Shown piece by piece: positions 24,128 to 34,944 of a stretch of DNA of 64,000 nt; position 1 is the first letter of the stretch; the number at the start of each line of letters is the position of its first letter. The position numbers and the translations under genes were made by a program. This DNA comes from Strongyloides papillosus (Eukaryota > Nematoda > Chromadorea > Rhabditida > Strongyloididae), in NCBI GenBank assembly GCA_005656395.1, contig SRSI01000050.1, positions 1,364,001 to 1,428,000 of the forward strand, written 5' to 3'. The notes below the pieces were generated by a model. It made no database searches and was not told where the DNA came from. It saw only the letters and a program-made list of their open reading frames with translations.

Positions 24128-25249
24128 TTATTTATCAGGTGAATTTTTCTTCTGTTTTTTACCTTCGCCTATTATCTCTTCATATATAGATTTACTAAAG
24201 GGTTCATTACTTTCTTCCCTTCGTTTTCTAATTAAACGGTAATGTTCTGCAGTACGTGTATAATCAGAATCACCAAGAATATAATTATCCTCGTCGTAAA
24301 ATGTTTTTTTTTTCAAATAATGGTAAAATCTTTTTTTTATATCTTCTGTATCTGGTACTTTATCAGGACTCTTTTTATCAATAAAGCATACTATTTCAGC
24401 AATATGTTCGGGTATATTTCTATAAAAATCATATGTCGGTGATCTCATTTTTTGTTTTTCTTTTCTAATTAGCCTCTCATCATCAGAAAATTTATCCCAT
24501 GGTAGTTTTTTCTCATATAAATGAACCAAAATGTAGTATATACTTTCGAAATCAAATTTCATACACATTTTCTCACCTTTATGTAAACCAAGGGCACAAT
24601 ATTTATAGCTTTTTGGTTTTGATGTTATTCTTTGTTGAGAAATCTTCTTTATTTTCGAATTATCTCCATTGTCTTTGATCTTAATACAATATTCAAGATC
24701 AGCAAGTAAAATTTCACCTATGTATTTGTGGTGAAAAATACACTTGGCTTCTTTCTCTGAATTAAATTTTACCCAAAATGATGTTATACTTAAATTTCCG
24801 TGAATGAAACCATTTTGGTGCAAAAATTTGGTTGCTCTTAGTGAATGTTTCAAAAATATATGTTGAAGGTCCACTATTTCTTTATCTTTTATATTGAATG
24901 TTTCGGCCAAATTTATAAAAGTTCCTTCCAAAACTACGAAATTTGTTCTTATGGAATCTGCTATTACTATATCAATAATAGGTAAGAAGACTTTACATTT
25001 TTCTGGTTCTGATTTGAAAAAATTCAAAATTTCTCTAATCATTAGGTGTCCATTAACTGAGAGAGGTTTTATACAAATTTCTTTATTTGTTTTTTTACGA
25101 ATCCCACTATAACATAAGTTGATTCTTCCCACTTTTAGGAGGCTTTTTATAAAGTATATTTCATCATTCTCTGGTTCTTCAATACAACATTCTCCATCAA
25201 TATTAAAGTCAGGAACAACCTCATTAACATTAGTGTCTTTGTCAGTCAT
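24128..25249 (-). CDS. CK1-like pseudokinase
   Basis: Intronless, 373 residues. Casein-kinase-1 layout is visible: a beta3 lysine in EICIKPLS, the helix FLHQNGFIHGNLSITSF, LLADLEYCIKI, then YKYCALGLHKGEKM...FDFESIYYILVHLYEKKLPW, which matches the CK1 segment YASLNAH...DDLESLGY. In the catalytic loop HRD reads HGN, so the catalytic Asp is Asn, and DFG reads DLE. The glycine-rich loop is poor. It is thus probably inactive as a kinase. Nematodes have many CK1/TTBK-like paralogues, often male-germline expressed (known of the family, not seen here). The C-terminus is Lys/Glu-rich. It sits inside a block that interrupts the lysozyme array. Confidence 0.8.
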   Translation of the reverse strand: MTDKDTNVNEVVPDFNIDGECCIEEPENDEIYFIKSLLKVGRINLCYSGIRKKTNKEICIKPLSVNGHLMIREILNFFKSEPEKCKVFLPIIDIVIADSIRTNFVVLEGTFINLAETFNIKDKEIVDLQHIFLKHSLRATKFLHQNGFIHGNLSITSFWVKFNSEKEAKCIFHHKYIGEILLADLEYCIKIKDNGDNSKIKKISQQRITSKPKSYKYCALGLHKGEKMCMKFDFESIYYILVHLYEKKLPWDKFSDDERLIRKEKQKMRSPTYDFYRNIPEHIAEIVCFIDKKSPDKVPDTEDIKKRFYHYLKKKTFYDEDNYILGDSDYTRTAEHYRLIRKRREESNEPFSKSIYEEIIGEGKKQKKNSPDK

Positions 25250-26018
25250 TAAAAATAATGATATTGTTGAAAAAAATCATTAATTTATAGGAAAAATATT
25301 CAGAATTTAAATATAAAATTATTCAATTTATCATATCACTATATATTTAAATTAAATTAAAATTAAAAATTTAGTTAATTGATAAAATAATTATAATATT
25401 ATATGGAGTAAAAAAGTAAAATAATTATTTGATTGAATTGTTTTTCAGGTAGGAACAATTCTAATATAATTAGCAATCATTTTTGATTATTTTTGCATAA
25501 TTTATAAAATATTATTAATATAATTGTTCTTTTCTGTAGTATATTCTTATTTGTTAGCACTTGCTTTTATTGTTAATTTCATCTTCCTTATATATTTTTT
25601 AAAATATTTTATATAGTAGTATAAAGGGATTGATTTTAACGTAAAGTACATCTTTTATTTTTCTTCTATTTTTAATTTCTTTATATTTAAAGGATATAAA
25701 AATAGCAACTTTTATAAGCATCACTAACGTTATCCAATACTATAGTAAAAGTATTAAAAAAGTTTATTTTTCAAAATTATAAGTAAATAATATTTATATG
25801 AATATGAAACATATTTTATTTAAATTTAACATGCTTTTAAATGAATTTTCTTGACATATTTAACAATATAAACAATTTTTTTTCAAATGTTTATATTTGC
25901 CTTTTCTATCATCTTAATATGATAATAAGAATAAAAAACATAAGTATTCAAAATGACGTAATATTGATAAAGTTTATATGTTAAATTTTATTTTATGAAG
26001 GAAAGATTGTCTTTGTTT

Positions 26019-26285
26019 TTATACAATCAATATAGAAGCAATCATTATAATAAATATTAGTAAAATAATACAAAAGATAACGAGAAATATTTTTTTTGTT
26101 AAATTAAATTTACAATTACGGCAATTATGTTTGGTTAGTTGATTATAAAAATCGTTATAAATTGAATCATTCACATTGTTAATTTGAATAGTAGATTCAT
26201 TATTACTTAGAAAAGGATAAACTGTGCTAATTATTAATTCAGTAGTTTTTTTATTGCTGTTTGATACCCATGTCTTGTAATCCAT
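26019..26285 (-). CDS. Small protein with C-terminal membrane anchor (uncertain model)
   Basis: An open frame from ATG at 26285 gives 88 residues. The frame stays open upstream to about 26351 without an ATG, so an earlier exon joined at a TTTTTTCAAAG acceptor is possible. Residues are mostly polar (NNESTIQINNVNDS), then CRNCKFNLTKK, and the last ~22 residues are a hydrophobic Ile/Leu/Phe segment (FLVIFCIILLIF). That resembles a tail anchor. I recognise no family. It may be the last exon of a larger gene or a decayed one. Confidence 0.35.
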   Translation of the reverse strand: MDYKTWVSNSNKKTTELIISTVYPFLSNNESTIQINNVNDSIYNDFYNQLTKHNCRNCKFNLTKKIFLVIFCIILLIFIIMIASILIV

Positions 26286-26626
26286 TGGATTTTTTGGATC
26301 ATTGAAATTTATAGAGTCTTTGAAAAAAGAAAAATTTTTTATTAGTAACACACATTTAAAATTGATATAATTTAAAATTTGTGTATTTTTAGTATCATTA
26401 TGAATATTGTTTCATTTTGCAAAGAAAAGGTACAAATTTCATTTTTGATCATATTCAAAGACTATATATTGTTAATCATTTAAAATAAATATACCTAATA
26501 TATAACTTTTATTAGTCTATATTAATTCATATTTCCTTATCGTTATAATAAACTTAATTTTTATTACTAAATTAATACAGTAAATCTTTTATAAGGCTAT
26601 CAAAAAAAATATTTTTTTCTGCATAA

Positions 26627-27449
26627 ACGAAAATTAATATTTCAATTATCTTATTTTTTTTATATATCCAATAATATCACTATATGTAGTTATAAAAATT
26701 ATGATGCAATATCTGGAAATCATTTTATGGACACATGAGATATTCACATGCTTAAAGACATATCAACACTAAAAAAGTATATTTCATTATTGCAAACCCA
26801 AAATATTAAGTAGATTAGACCTGAGATTTTTTTAAAAACTTTGTAGATGAATAATTTATCGTGGATTCAACGTTTGCAAATTCACATACTAGAGAATTTA
26901 CACTAATTCGAGGTGTACGTATAAACGTGGAAGTAATGTAAAATATCTCCCATTCCTGATTATAACATCATCTAACATGAGTTCTTTACCAGCAATAGAA
27001 TATATCTAACAATTTGCTGTTGTTGAATATTCAAAAGAAAAAATAAAATATACTGATGATTTTGAAAATAAAAATAATAAAGAGCAAAAAATTATTATGT
27101 TGGATACATACACTTTATTTGATAAACAAGGTGAAATTAGAAGACTTTCTACTTATGATTAATAAAACAAACGATGAATTTAATTTCAAGGAAAAGAATA
27201 TAAAGATTATTGTTTTATAGATTATTACCAATTAAGATTTCAAAACGATATTACAACTATCAGTTATGATGTAATTCTTGTATTGTTTGACTTGTTTGTC
27301 TACAGAAATCAAATGTATAATCCATTTGAAAAAGTGAAAACTTTACATGGAATTCATATGATAAGAAAAGAAATAATACAACGAATCATCTAATTCGATT
27401 AGAATCTTTCAATGAAAATATTTCAAAGCTTAAAATTAAATATTTTTAT
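26627..27449 (+). pseudogene. Transthyretin-like gene, copy C (broken)
   Basis: The start codon position reads ACG at 26627, and stops and frameshifts interrupt both exons. The 3' block still shows FEKVKTLHGIHM. Confidence 0.8.
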
Positions 27450-27689
27450 TAAAAAACTTTTTAAATACCTTTAATTGTAAAATTTTTTAAGAAATATCTA
27501 TAAGACTTAAACAAACATTTGTACCAATTTTTGACATGACATCATATCATATTGTACTTCCTTTATTTGTTAAAATATTTTTAAGCAAAATAAGAATCTT
27601 AATGTTTTTACCAATTTTTTAACGTTTTTTATTATTACAGATAAATTTTGAATGATTGTTACTGTGACTTAATATCAATATTGGATGGA

Positions 27690-27732
27690 TAATGATAATA
27701 TTAATTAACTGATAAATTATTATATAAATAAA
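27690..27732 (+). promoter_or_regulatory. Promoter of lysozyme-like gene 3
   Basis: ATAATGATAATA from 27690, ACTGATAA at 27708-27715 and TATATAAATA at 27721-27730, with ATG at 27765. Confidence 0.55.
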
Positions 27733-27764
27733 AACAGGAAAAGAACAAAATTAACATTAATAAA

Positions 27765-28523
27765 ATGCTTAATAAAGTTTTAACGGTTTTTCTTTTACTT
27801 TCTACAGTTTTTGTTAGTACAAATGCTGAATATGCATATGCCATAGATGTAAAAGGATCTTTCTCTGTTTCACAATTTAGATGTATCAAATTAAGCAACT
27901 ACTCTGCTATCTTTACTCAAATCTACTCACCTATAAATGGAGGATCTGTTGATATTTATGGATCTAAAAATGTGGCCTTTGCTAACCAAGTAGGTCTAGG
28001 AACAGAAGCTTACATTAATCCATCTCCACAAAGTATCAAACGAAGTTACATTCAATTTGATGAAGCATACAACCAATTAATTTCTGCTGGTATTAAAGTT
28101 CGTACTATTTGGCTTAAAGTAACAAAGCCACTTCTATGGAAACAAAATTCTTCATACAATGTTGATTTCATCAAAGGTATGATAACTCGTGCTAGAAGTC
28201 GCGGTGTTACTCTTGGAATTTTCACTAATTGGTATGACTGGGATCAAATTACTGGCTCTACAACAACCTTCCAACAGTACAATCTTCCACTATGGTATTG
28301 GGACGTATATGGATTCGGATCAGGTGCTGAAAGTCCAGCTAACTTCGATGATTTTAGATCATTCGGAAGTTTTTCATATATCAAAGCTAAAGAATATGCC
28401 TTAATTGAATGGTTTTGCTCAGCTGTAATATCAAAAGTAGTATATGAAAAGTCAGACAGTAGTTTGGAACTTATAAGTAATAAAAATACGACACAGCCTA
28501 TAGCAGGAAATGCAATTTTTTAA
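27765..28523 (+). CDS. Secreted GH25 lysozyme-like protein 3, catalytic DxE lost
   Basis: Intronless, 252 residues. Signal peptide MLNKVLTVFLLLSTVFVSTNA, then EYAYAIDVKGSFSVSQF with the first active-site Asp kept. DxE position is KVT in IWLKVTKPLLW. The strand GVTLGIFTNWYDWDQI and LPLWYWDVYGFGSGAE are intact. The tail TTQPIAGNAIF differs slightly from the consensus. The N-terminal half resembles copy 2 and the middle resembles copies 1 and 6, which suggests exchange between copies. The gene lies after the interrupting block, in an otherwise complete unit. Confidence 0.84.
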   Translation: MLNKVLTVFLLLSTVFVSTNAEYAYAIDVKGSFSVSQFRCIKLSNYSAIFTQIYSPINGGSVDIYGSKNVAFANQVGLGTEAYINPSPQSIKRSYIQFDEAYNQLISAGIKVRTIWLKVTKPLLWKQNSSYNVDFIKGMITRARSRGVTLGIFTNWYDWDQITGSTTTFQQYNLPLWYWDVYGFGSGAESPANFDDFRSFGSFSYIKAKEYALIEWFCSAVISKVVYEKSDSSLELISNKNTTQPIAGNAIF

Positions 28524-28782
28524 ATTTTTATTTATAACCCATTTTGCGAGTCAATCGTACATTTTTTTAAAAAATTTTGTACATCGAATATTTTTACGCC
28601 CTCTTTTTTATTTCCATTTATTAAAAGAGTAATTAAAAAAAAGGAAATAAATTTTTATTAAATTGTGTTACCTAAAAAAGTAATACATATAAGTAATATT
28701 TAAATCCTTAGAATAATATTTATATTTTATTATGATAAATCAAATATTCTTATTCGATTACAAATGTATGTTAGCTATTTTG

Positions 28783-29458
28783 TTGGACTTGTAACTTTGA
28801 GATAGAGCTATAGAAACGGGTCAAAATTAGAAAAAATTGATTTTTACAAATCCCTGGAAAAATTTTTAAAAAATAAACATTGTTTCTAGATATAATGTTT
28901 TAAGAGAAAACAAGTGGCCATACTTTCAAATTCACAAATTTACATCTTTATTGTTTTTCATATTTTTTTTAGTTTTTCAAGTTTTTAGTCAAGAAATCAA
29001 AAAAGTGCGTGTTCCAATTATGTTCATTTGATTTTCTCATATACTTTTACACCCAGATTGTGTAAAATCAAAGAATTGGGTGGAAGGGCAAATACGTTCT
29101 TATATGAAAATATCAACAAAAAATAAGTTTTGCAACACAAAATCTACTTTTACTCCCACTTAACTTTTATTATGTTACACAAGCTAGATATAAAATTGCA
29201 CGAGAAATTTAATGATCATGGTGGAGAATATGAACTTTTTTGATTTTTAGACTCAAAATTTGAAAAAACTAAAAATAAATCCCAAAATCAAAAAAGACAT
29301 AAATTTATGAAGTCAAACGTATGCTCACTCGTCGCTTTATAAAAAATTATTCATAGAAACAATATATATTTTTAAAAAATTTTTTTCCTGTGATTTGTAG
29401 AAATCGTTTTTTCCAACTTTGACTTACAACTGTAGCACTATCTCAATGTTTCAAGCCA
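28783..29458. repeat. Imperfect foldback palindrome, unit 3
   Basis: Left end TTGGACTTGTAACTTTGAG, right end on the other strand TTTGGCTTGAAACATTGAG. The arms pair over ~330 bp, centre near 29120. Internal matched segments include AATCAAAAAAGT on both arms. Confidence 0.78.
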
Positions 29459-29463
29459 AATAG

Positions 29464-29609
29464 AAAAGTTTTTTCTTTTAACTGTTGCTGTAAATAGAAT
29501 TAATGATACTCCGACTCCTTAATAGTTAATTTTAATATTATGAAAAGTTTACTAATAAACAGAATATAAAATCTCACTATCAAATAAAAAATTACATTTT
29601 TCTGTATAA
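29464..29609 (+). pseudogene. Duplicated 3' end of the membrane-protein gene, unit 4
   Basis: Copies the last ~50 coding bases and 3' UTR of the gene ending at 17851: GTAAATAGAATTAATGATAC then CTCCTTAA. Confidence 0.75.
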
Positions 29610-30450
29610 ATTAAAATTTCAAATTGTCTTATTTTCTTATATATTCAATAGTATCACCATGAAGGTATAAAAACTACGTTGTTATATCTAGATATCGTTT
29701 TCGGGACACATGAGATGCCTTTATGCTAAGGATACATTTATATCATATAAAATATATTTACTAAACACAAACCTAATAAAAAGTAAGTAGAAAAAACTTG
29801 AGATTTTTGTAAAAAACTTTATAGATGAATCATTTATCGTAAATTCAACGTTCACAAACTCACATACTAGAGAATTTACATTAAATCGATGTGTATGTAT
29901 ATAATTGATGTAAAATATTTCTGATACCTGATCATGACATCATCATACACGATTTCATTGTCAGAAATAAAAAATATTCAAGAAGTTACCGCTGCTGAAT
30001 TTTCAAAAGAATAAATGAAATATTTGACTGATTTTAAAGATAGAAATGATTATAATAAAGAACAAAAAAATCAAAAAATTATCAAGTAGAATACATAAAC
30101 ACTATTTGATAGACATGATAAAAATTAAAAGATTTTCTACTTATGATTCATTAAACAAACAAGTAATTCAATTTCAAGGAAGAGAATATAAAGATCATTG
30201 TTCTACAGATTACTAACGATTTAAATTTCCAAAACGATATTACAACTATCAGTTATGATGGAATACATGTATTGTTCAACTTATTTGTCTACAAAATCAA
30301 ACGTATAGTCCATTTGAAAAGTTATAAACTCTACATGGAATTCATATGATAAGAAAAGAAATGAGACAACGAATCATTTAATTCGATTAGAATCTTTTAA
30401 TGAATATATTTCAAAGTTAAAAATGAAATATTCTTATCAAAAAACTTTTT
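29610..30450 (+). pseudogene. Transthyretin-like gene, copy D (broken)
   Basis: ATG is changed to ATT at 29610. Frameshifts lie in the signal-peptide region and exon 2. The 3' part aligns to the intact copy through TCAATTTCAAGGAAGAGAAT. Confidence 0.78.
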
Positions 30451-30674
30451 AAATACTTTTAATTATATAATTTTTGAAGAAATATCTATAAATCTTAAAC
30501 AAACATTTGTACCAATTTTTGATATGACATCATATCATATTGTACTTATTTCATTAGTTATAATATTTTTAGAGATAATCAAAATGATATTAACAATTTT
30601 TCTAAACATTTTTTATTATAACAGGAGAAAATTGAATGATCGTTACTGTGACTTAATATCAATATTGCATGGAT

Positions 30675-30716
30675 AATGATAATATTAATTAACTGATAAA
30701 TTATTATATAAATATA
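30675..30716 (+). promoter_or_regulatory. Promoter of lysozyme-like gene 4
   Basis: ATGATAATATT near 30677, ACTGATAA at 30692-30699 and TATATAAATA at 30705-30714, with ATG at 30750. Confidence 0.55.
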
Positions 30717-30749
30717 AACAAGAAAAGAACAAAATTAACATTAATAAAA

Positions 30750-31508
30750 ATGCTTAATAAATTTTTAACGGTATTTCTTTTACTTTCTACAGTTTTTGTT
30801 AATACAAATGCTCAGTATGCCTATGCTACAGATGTAATGGGATCTTTCTCCGTTTCCCAATTTAGATGTATCAAATCAAACGGCTACTCTGCTATTTTTA
30901 CTCAAATCTACTCAGCTGCAAATGGAGGATTAGTTGATGCAACTGGAAGTCGAAATGTTCTTAATGCTTACCAAGCAGGTCTAGGAACAGAAGTATACAT
31001 TAATCCAGCCCCAAAAAGTACCAAACAAAGTTACGTTCAATTTGATGAATCATACAAACAATTAAGGAATGCCAATATTAATGTTCGTACTATTTGGCTT
31101 AAAGTAACAGATCCAGTTCTTTGGTACCAAAATCCATCATACAATATAAATTTCATCCAAGGTATGATAACTCGTGCTAGAAACTATGGTATTACTCTTG
31201 GAATTTTCACTAATTGGTATGATTGGTATCAAATTACTGCTTCTACAACAACCTTCCAACAATACAATCTTCCACTATGGTATTGGGATGTATACGGATT
31301 CGGACCAAGCGCCGAAGGTTCAAGAGACTTCAGTGATTTCAGATCATTCGGAAGTTGGACATCTGCCTCAGCCAAAGAATATGCCTTAACTGAATGGCTT
31401 TGCTCAGCTGCAATATCAAAAGTCGTATACTTTAAGTCAAACAGTAATTTGAAACTTCTAAGTGACAAAAATATGACACAGCCTGTAGCAGGAAGTGCAA
31501 TTTTTTAA
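30750..31508 (+). CDS. Secreted GH25 lysozyme-like protein 4, catalytic DxE lost
   Basis: Intronless, 252 residues. Signal peptide ends near VNTNA, then QYAYATDVMGSFSVSQF. KVT replaces the DxE motif (IWLKVTDPVLWYQN). It has IFTNWYDWYQITAS, where copies 1-3 have WDQITGS, and this WYQITAS variant is shared with copy 7, as is the DVMGSFSVSQF start. The two copies therefore form a subgroup despite being three units apart. Tail QPVAGSAIF intact. Confidence 0.84.
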   Translation: MLNKFLTVFLLLSTVFVNTNAQYAYATDVMGSFSVSQFRCIKSNGYSAIFTQIYSAANGGLVDATGSRNVLNAYQAGLGTEVYINPAPKSTKQSYVQFDESYKQLRNANINVRTIWLKVTDPVLWYQNPSYNINFIQGMITRARNYGITLGIFTNWYDWYQITASTTTFQQYNLPLWYWDVYGFGPSAEGSRDFSDFRSFGSWTSASAKEYALTEWLCSAAISKVVYFKSNSNLKLLSDKNMTQPVAGSAIF

Positions 31509-31659
31509 ATTTTTAATTATAACTTATTATAGAGCCAATAAAACATTTTTTTTAAATTTTGTACATCGAATATTTCTACACCTTGCTTTTTATTTCATTA
31601 ATAAAAAGAGTAACTAAAAAAATAGTAATAAATTTTTATTAGTGGTATTACCCAAAAAA

Positions 31660-31830
31660 ATATAAAGTTTACAAAACGAAATAAATAAACTTTACTATAA
31701 AAATTATCTTTATTAATAAATACTAACATTACAGTATAAACATAACTTACATAAAATTTACTTTGAATTAACTATAAAAAACTTAAATGTCTTTCCTTAA
31801 ATACCCACGCCGGTGGCCGTGGTAACATTA
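31660..31830. repeat. Unit-4-specific insertion with GC-rich hairpin
   Basis: About 170 bp between TTACCCAAAAAAA and AATACATATAAAT are missing from the other units. Near the right end, 31805-31822 (CCACGCCGGTGGCCGTGG) is a strongly GC-rich island that folds into a 7-bp stem with a GGT loop and one bulge. A second stem AAAGTTTA/TAAACTTT lies at the left end. No coding capacity. Confidence 0.45.
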
Positions 31831-31939
31831 ATACATATAAATATATAAATCATATTGAAAACTCATAAAACAATAATTAAGTTTTACTATCAATAATAAA
31901 ATATTCATTTTCGATTACAAATGTATGTTGTCAAATTTG

Positions 31940-32617
31940 TTTGACTTGTAACATAGATAAAGCTAGAGCAGTAAGTCAAAGGTGGAAAAATCGATCTTTA
32001 AAAACCCCTGAAAAATTATTTTTTAAAAATAAATATTATTTATAGAGATAATGTTTTTAAAATAAACAAGTGAGCATACTTGCAACTTCATAAATTTATG
32101 TCTTTATTGTTTTCTAGAATTTTTTATAGTTTTTTCGAGTTTTAAGTTAAGAGATTAAAAAAAGTATATGTTTCCATTATGTTTATTCAATTCCTTATTC
32201 ATTTTTACATCCAGATTGTGTAAAAATCAGAAAATTAAATGGGATAATAAATATGCTCTTATATGAAAATATCAGCAGAAAGTAAGTTTCAAAACATAAA
32301 ATCTACTTATTTTCCCATTTAATTTTTTTATGTTATGCAAACTAGATGTAAACGTACATGAGAAATCGAATAAGCATAGTGGAAATATGAAGTTTTTTAT
32401 TTTTGGACTCAAAATTTGAAAAAACTAAGAACAAATCTTAAAAAGCAAATAAGATTTAAATTTATGGAGTCGAAAGTATGTTAATTCGTTGTTTTCCTTA
32501 AAAATTACTCATAGACACAATATTTATTTTAAAAAAAAATATTTTCCAGTGATTTTTAGAAATCGGTTTTCCAATTTTGACTCACAACTGTAGCTCTATC
32601 TTAAAGCTTCAAGCCGA
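31940..32617. repeat. Imperfect foldback palindrome, unit 4
   Basis: Left end TTTGACTTGTAACATAGATAA, right end on the other strand CGGCTTGAAGCTTTAAGATAG. Arms of ~335 bp, centre near 32280. Confidence 0.75.
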
Positions 32618-32621
32618 ATAA

Positions 32622-32781
32622 AAATGTTTTTTCTCTTAATTGCTGGTGTAAATAGAATTAATGATCTTTCAATTCCTTAATAATTATTTTTAAAACTTGA
32701 ATTTTGATTTTATAGAATGTTTACTAATGAATAGAATATAAAATCTTACTATCAAATAAGAAATGACATTTTTCTCCATAA
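32622..32781 (+). pseudogene. Duplicated 3' end of the membrane-protein gene, unit 5
   Basis: GTAAATAGAATTAATGATC and TTCCTTAATAATTA (stop at 32678-32680) match the end of the gene at 17851, with the 3' UTR following. Confidence 0.75.
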
Positions 32782-33636
32782 ATGAAAATTAGTATTTCAA
32801 ATTGTTTTATTTTTTTATATATCCAATAGTATCACGATGAAGTTATAAAAATTACGATATTATATCTAGATATCGTTTTCGTGGACACATGAGATGCTCT
32901 CATGCTAAGGATAAGTTTATATCATACAAAATATATTTACTTATCACAAACATTAATAAAAAGTAAGTAGAATAAACTTGAGATTTTTGTAAAAAACTTT
33001 ATAAATGAATCATTTATTGTAAATTCAACGCTTGCAAATTCACATACTGGAGAATCTACATTAAATGGACGGTGTATGTGTTTAAGTGGTAGTGATGTAC
33101 AATATTTACCATACCTGATCATAGGAAAATCATACACGAGTTTTTTTACAAGAATTAGAATTCATCCGACGAATTACTGCTATTAAACGTTCGAATGAAT
33201 AAATAAAATATTCGATTGATTTTAAAGATAGAAATGAATATAATAAAGAACAAAAAAATCAAAAAATTATCAAGTAGGATACATAAACATTATTTGATAG
33301 ACATGATAAAAATGAAAAGATTTTCTAATTATGATTCATTAAACAAACAAGTAATTCAATTTCAAGGAAGAGAATATAAAGATAATTGTTTTATGGATTA
33401 TTATCAATTTAGATTTCCAAACAATGTTAAAACTATCATTTATGATGGAATACATGTATTGTTCAACTTATTTGTCACAAAAACAAATTTATAATCCATT
33501 TGAAAGATTGGAGACTCTACATGGAATTTATATGACTAAGAAGAGAAATGAGACAAATCATCCAATTCAATTTTATTATTTAAGTGAGTATATTTCAATA
33601 TTAAAAATTAAAATTTTTGACAACAAAACTTTTTAA
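32782..33636 (+). pseudogene. Transthyretin-like gene, copy E (broken)
   Basis: The ATG is kept, but the frame stops after ~13 codons (IQ then TAG) because of indels in the signal-peptide region. Later frame changes separate two remaining open pieces, 33216-33494 and 33424-33636. GTAAGT donor still present near 32963. Confidence 0.8.
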
Positions 33637-33865
33637 ACTTTTTTAATTGTAAAAATTTTTAAGAAATATCCATAAATCTTAAACAAACATTTGTACCAAT
33701 TTTTGATATAACAGCATATCATATCATATTGTACTTTCTTTATTAGTTATAGAATTTTAGAAATAATCAAAATCAAGATGTTATAAACAATTTTTATGAA
33801 TGTTTTCTAATATCACAGATAAATTTTGAATGATTGCTACTGTGACTTAATATCAATATTGCATG

Positions 33866-33910
33866 GATAATGATAATATTAATTAACTGATAAATTATTA
33901 TATAAATATA
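33866..33910 (+). promoter_or_regulatory. Promoter of lysozyme-like gene 5
   Basis: GGATAATGATAATATT at 33865-33880, ACTGATAA at 33886-33893 and TATATAAATA at 33899-33908, with ATG at 33944. Confidence 0.55.
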
Positions 33911-33943
33911 AACAAGAAAAGAACAAAATTAACATTATTAAAA

Positions 33944-34702
33944 ATGCTTAATAAAGTTTTAACGGTTTTCTTTTTACTTTTTACATTTTTTGTTAATACA
34001 AAGACTCAAATTGCATATGCTACAGACGTAGCAGGATTTGTTTCTCCTTCACAATTCAGTTGTATGAAATTAAGTGGCTACTCAGCTATTTTTACTCAAA
34101 TCTACTCAGCTACAAATGGAGGATCTGTTGATGTTTATGGACCTCAAAATGTAATCAACGCTTACCAAGTGGGTCTAGCAACGGAAGGTTACATTAATCC
34201 AGCTCCACAAAGTAGTAAACAAAGTTACACTCAATTTGATGAAGCATACTACCAATTAACGAATGCCAGTATTAATGTTTTTGCTATTTGGCTTAAAGTA
34301 ACAGATCCAGTTCTTTGGTACCAAAATTCATCATACAATATAAATTTCATCCAAGGTATGATAACTCGTGCTAGAAACTATGGTATTACTCTTGGAATCT
34401 ATACCAATTGGTATGACTGGGAACAAATTACTGGATCTACAACAACCTTCCAGCAATACAATCTTCCATTATGGTATTGGGAGGTATATGGATATGGATT
34501 AGGCGCAGAAAGTCCACCTAACTTCATTGATTTTAGAGCATTCGGAAGTTGGAAATCTGCCTTTGCCAAAGAGTATGGTTTCAAAGAAAACCTTTGCTCA
34601 GCAATAGTATCAAAAGTCGTATCTCCAAATTTTGCCAGTTTCCTGAAGTTTAAAAGTTATAAAAATATGACACGACCTGTTGCAGGAAGTGCAATTTTTT
34701 AA
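33944..34702 (+). CDS. Secreted GH25 lysozyme-like protein 5, catalytic DxE lost
   Basis: Intronless, 252 residues. The signal peptide has an unusual end (VNTKTQ), then IAYATDVAGFVSPSQF. KVT stands at the DxE site (AIWLKVTDPVLWYQN), and the otherwise constant Arg two to three residues before is Phe. The C-terminal third has diverged most of all copies: FKENLCSAIVSKVVSPNF and FLKFKSYKNMTRPVAGSAIF, with loss of the usual (I/T)EW. It looks intact but may be under altered constraint. Confidence 0.82.
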   Translation: MLNKVLTVFFLLFTFFVNTKTQIAYATDVAGFVSPSQFSCMKLSGYSAIFTQIYSATNGGSVDVYGPQNVINAYQVGLATEGYINPAPQSSKQSYTQFDEAYYQLTNASINVFAIWLKVTDPVLWYQNSSYNINFIQGMITRARNYGITLGIYTNWYDWEQITGSTTTFQQYNLPLWYWEVYGYGLGAESPPNFIDFRAFGSWKSAFAKEYGFKENLCSAIVSKVVSPNFASFLKFKSYKNMTRPVAGSAIF

Positions 34703-34944
34703 TTTTTTTTTATAAACCATTTTGTGAGTCAATTGAACATTTTTTTAAATTTTTACATCCTTTTTATTTCATTAATAAAAAGAGGAATTAAAAAATGAGT
34801 TATAAATTTTTATCAAGTGGTGTCATTCACAAAAACAAATACATATAAATTATATTCCAGCTCTGTAATATAATACTTATACTATACTTTATTATTAAGA
34901 ATTAAATATTCATATTTGATTGCAAATGAATGTTGGCAAACTTG

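Larger units (their letters stand above)
23869..26560. other. 2.7-kb block interrupting the array (pseudokinase and membrane-protein genes)
   Basis: Bases from about 23869 to 26560 have no match in the other units. The block replaces the end of a palindrome and most of a membrane-gene tail. It carries a CK1-like gene and a small hydrophobic-tail gene, both on the minus strand, against the plus-strand orientation of the array. Spacers 25250-26018 and 26286-26560 hold nothing else that I can support. Confidence 0.65.
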
